This document shows, piece by piece, positions 16,447-18,053 of a DNA stretch of 18,053 bases. Position 1 is the first letter of the stretch, and every line of letters starts with the position of its first letter. Below the pieces are notes generated by a model that saw nothing but the letters and a program-made list of their open reading frames with translations, had not been told where the DNA came from and did no database searches. The stretch is from Alistipes sp. CAG:831 (GTDB lineage: Bacteria > Bacteroidota > Bacteroidia > Bacteroidales > UBA932), in contig HF990383.1 of assembly GCA_000432775.1 (NCBI GenBank), forward strand, positions 1,588 to 19,640. Reading direction: 5' to 3'. The position numbers were made by a program, and so were the translations under genes.

Positions 16447-16462
16447 CTGCGCCGAGGCGCAG
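16447..16462. repeat. GC-rich inverted repeat upstream of SusC
   Basis: CTGCGCC-GA-GGCGCAG is a perfect 7-bp inverted repeat with a 2-base centre in an otherwise AT-rich spacer, 88-103 bases before the SusC ATG. As RNA it would fold into a tight hairpin. It has no immediate T tract, so it is not a standard terminator; a leader hairpin or protein site is possible. Confidence 0.5.
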
Positions 16463-16676
16463 AACCGCTTACATTCAGGGAAATATTTCGAGTCAGCTTA
16501 GTCTGGAAGTATGTGATAAAATTCAAAATAAAATCGTTTTACCAGGTTAGTTATCCGTTAGTATCAGGCAGGTCAGTAGTACAATTTTTGTATTTTTTCT
16601 TACTTCAAATTGCAAAAGTGCGTTTTTTTTTCGAAAAAAGCAACTTCTATATGCAAAATCTTGTTATCCGTAATTC

Positions 16677-16707
16677 TTGAAACAATCTCTATAACTTTCT
16701 TTATTTG
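16677..16707 (+). promoter_or_regulatory. Putative Bacteroidota-type promoter for the tyrosine recombinase
   Basis: TTG at 16677-16679 and TTTATTTG at 16700-16707 are 20 bases apart and match the -33 TTG / -7 TAnnTTTG pattern with one mismatch in the -7 element. This would give a leader of roughly 100 bases before the ATG at 16813. AT-rich sequence makes chance matches likely. Confidence 0.3.
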
Positions 16708-16812
16708 CTTACACTTTTTTAATTCTAAATACAATATTATGGAATATTTTTCAAAAAATCAATAATTCAACTACATATTTTAAAAAACGTCTCACTTTTA
16801 AACATCACCACT

Positions 16813-17856
16813 ATGTTCCATTTTTACAAAAAGGTGTTCGGTCTCAGCATCGAACTGACTGTTTCCCGACGGAAGAAAAAGAACCGGGACGAAGTATTCC
16901 TCACCTATCTCAGCCGGATGATTTCCGGGATGGAAAAAAACACCTATTTATATAAGGGAAAGTGCTACGCGCGCAACAGCATCGCCAACTACAGAAAGAT
17001 TCTCAACATATGGCCTGAGTTCGAGGCCGCGTCGGGCCACAGCCGCCTCCGATTCTCTGACATCACCATGGAGGTCTACTCGGGATTTATGGAATACTGC
17101 GACACCTGCAACTACATGGACAGCACCAAGTATCAGTACGCCTCCCTGATAAAGTCCATCATGAACTGCGCTCTGGAAGACGGCTGCTCCAGCAATACTG
17201 TGCAGAACAGCAAGGGATTCGTCACGCACAGGACTTTGTCACCATACAAACGCGTGTACCTGACCAGAAAAGAGATAGACAGCCTCGCCTCGCTGAGTCT
17301 TGGCAGGAATACTCCGATGGAGAAGGTCCGCGATGTCTTCCTTGCAGGCTGCTACACCGGACAGCGCTTCTCCGACTATTCGAGAATCTCCATGGACGAC
17401 ATCGAGACCATCGACATCGACGGTACGGAGTTCAAGGCCCTGCGGAAAGTCCAGCGAAAGACAGGCAGGACAGTGATGATACCTATACTCGATGACTGCT
17501 TGCTCAACATCGTCGACAGGTGGGGCGGACGGCTTCCGAAGGTCTCCATATCGAGTTTCAACCAGCGGATCAAGGAGTTGTGCCGTATGGCGGGGATAAG
17601 CGGCGACGTCATAATGCCATGCGGCAGGAAAGGCAGCAGAGACTGCGTCAGAAAGCAGAAATACGAGTTGGTATCCTCCCACACAGCCCGCCGCAGCTAC
17701 ATCACGAACCTCTATATGGACGGACGTCTCAGCACGGAACAGATCCGGAGTATCAGCGGGCACAGCAGCGAGGAGTCATTCAAACGCTATCTGTGCCAGA
17801 ACCTCGAGGACGAAGCCCGCGAGATAATCAAGCGGTACTACTCCCAAAGAAAATAA
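16813..17856 (+). CDS. Tyrosine recombinase / site-specific integrase
   Basis: This 347-residue tyrosine recombinase has all catalytic residues: Arg185 (CYTGQRFSDY), Lys216 (QRKTGR), His290 and Arg293 (SSHTARRSYIT), His317 (SGHSS) and nucleophile Tyr326 (FKRYLCQN). Residues about 25-130 form the N-terminal SAM-like DNA-binding domain (RNSIANYRKILNIWPEFE); the catalytic domain is about 145-340. It would cut and rejoin DNA at paired short sites through a 3'-phosphotyrosine. In Bacteroidales such enzymes are found either as integrases of mobile elements or as invertases that switch surface-protein loci, including SusC genes. Here it is divergent from a SusC gene and no other mobile-element gene is visible, so a local role is possible, but the sequence beyond the window could equally hold an element. 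A tandem 9-base repeat (AAAGAAAAT twice, 17846-17863) spans the stop codon. The N-terminal 20 residues are basic; a start further downstream cannot be excluded. Confidence 0.92.
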   Translation: MFHFYKKVFGLSIELTVSRRKKKNRDEVFLTYLSRMISGMEKNTYLYKGKCYARNSIANYRKILNIWPEFEAASGHSRLRFSDITMEVYSGFMEYCDTCNYMDSTKYQYASLIKSIMNCALEDGCSSNTVQNSKGFVTHRTLSPYKRVYLTRKEIDSLASLSLGRNTPMEKVRDVFLAGCYTGQRFSDYSRISMDDIETIDIDGTEFKALRKVQRKTGRTVMIPILDDCLLNIVDRWGGRLPKVSISSFNQRIKELCRMAGISGDVIMPCGRKGSRDCVRKQKYELVSSHTARRSYITNLYMDGRLSTEQIRSISGHSSEESFKRYLCQNLEDEAREIIKRYYSQRK

Positions 17857-17924
17857 AGAAAATAAAAAGACGTAGTCCATCCAGCCTCATGCCGGCCTCA
17901 GGTATCGTTACTATCAGGTCCGCA

Positions 17925-17960
17925 CAGGTGAACCGAAAACACGTGATTCCGGTTCACCTG
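17925..17960. repeat. 36-bp quasi-palindrome with CACGTG centre downstream of the recombinase
   Basis: Arms CAGGTGAACCG (17925-17935) and CGGTTCACCTG (17950-17960) are perfect 11-bp inverted repeats around AAAA-CACGTG-ATTC, so the site is symmetric to its centre apart from the 4-base stretches. The pairing can be extended to 17922-17963 with one mismatch. There is no T tract, so it is not a terminator. It could be a recombinase or regulator site, or a cruciform. Confidence 0.75.
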
Positions 17961-17997
17961 CGCAGCAAGATGCAGCAATGCAGCACGGTAATCACCG

Positions 17998-18012
17998 CCA
18001 CAGGTCCTGTGG
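17998..18012. repeat. Short perfect palindrome CCACAGG-T-CCTGTGG
   Basis: Two 7-bp arms with a 1-base centre lie 38 bases after the 36-bp quasi-palindrome. The motif CACAGGT is common to both sites (17923-17929 and 17999-18005), so they may belong to one regulatory or recombination region. Confidence 0.45.
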
Positions 18013-18053
18013 AAGTGGCCAGGAACGCACGCCGCCGCAAAGGTGTACCCCAA

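Larger units (their letters stand above)
16360..16812. other. 453-bp AT-rich divergent intergenic region between SusC and the recombinase
   Basis: No gene is supportable here. An open frame at 16393-16680 (+) of 95 codons has atypical composition and no recognisable product. The region holds the GTTAAT repeats, the GC-rich inverted repeat, homopolymer A/T runs (a TTTTTT-CG-AAAAAA palindrome at 16626-16639), and a promoter candidate for the recombinase. The SusC promoter must also be here, but I found no good TTTG/TAnnTTTG pair on the minus strand. Confidence 0.7.
17857..18053. other. Region after the recombinase: palindromes, possible partial gene running off the edge
   Basis: No gene is certain here. 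On the + strand an ATG at 17889 opens a frame that stays open to the window edge (55 codons), with the translation starting MPASGIVTIRS and a basic stretch VARNARRRKGV. Codon choice is like the neighbours, but I do not recognise the product and the frame runs through both palindromes. The opposite strand is also open over most of the stretch. No terminator for the recombinase is seen. Confidence 0.35.

Noticed and set aside
16550..16671. Direct repeat GTTATCCGT (16550-16558 and 16663-16671) as possible recombination sites
   Set aside because: A 9-base match within a 450-base AT-rich spacer is expected by chance at appreciable rate and the flanks do not match.
16393..16680. 95-codon plus-strand frame in the intergenic region
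   Set aside because: It lies in AT-rich spacer, contains homopolymer-driven Phe/Lys runs, and overlaps leader and promoter elements; no recognisable domain.
17962..17985. GCAGCA three times (17962, 17972, 17980) as iterons or a repeat array
   Set aside because: The units are too short and unevenly spaced, and no replication or CRISPR context is present.
1..18053. CRISPR arrays, rRNA or tRNA genes, insertion-sequence ends
   Set aside because: I saw no regularly spaced repeats, no cloverleaf-like sequences and no transposase or terminal inverted repeats; only the tyrosine recombinase suggests mobility.

Overview
The window is bacterial DNA from the phylum Bacteroidota, almost certainly order Bacteroidales (a gut-type, moderately GC-rich genome). 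The evidence is two SusC/SusD outer-membrane uptake pairs, Bacteroidota-type lipoprotein signals with acidic residues after the cysteine, type IX secretion (T9SS) C-terminal sorting domains, a PorV/PorQ-type barrel, AT-rich start regions without Shine-Dalgarno sequences, and TTG...TAnnTTTG-like promoters. I cannot name the genus from sequence alone.

Layout. The left arm (+ strand, 2-6608) holds the C-terminal 40% of a SusC-like TonB-dependent transporter (cut by the window edge), a SusD/RagB-like lipoprotein, a Calx-beta-like surface lipoprotein, a terminator, and a large S8 (subtilisin-family) peptidase. A PorV/PorQ-like outer-membrane protein follows (+, 6762-7712) with its own terminator. 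The right arm (- strand, 16359-7870) repeats the same four genes in the same order as a mirror image: full-length SusC, SusD, lipoprotein, terminator, S8 peptidase. The two arms therefore converge tail to tail, with the PorV-like gene as the only unpaired gene at the pivot. A divergent tyrosine recombinase (+, 16813-17856) lies beyond the right arm, across a 453-bp AT-rich intergenic region. It is followed by a non-coding or uncertain stretch with a 36-bp quasi-palindrome.

How the genes may work together (inference). SusC/SusD pairs import oligomers across the outer membrane, and the RagA/RagB member of this family imports oligopeptides. Each pair here is next to an S8 endopeptidase that looks exported to the cell surface, and no glycoside hydrolase is present. 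A protein-degrading, peptide-importing locus is thus more likely than a polysaccharide locus. The peptidases carry both a lipoprotein signal with an export-like acidic stretch and a T9SS sorting domain, which is an unusual combination. The PorV-like barrel is from the family that shuttles T9SS substrates, so it could serve these two peptidases. The recombinase next to the SusC start raises the possibility of site-specific rearrangement, but I found no complete invertible-promoter structure.
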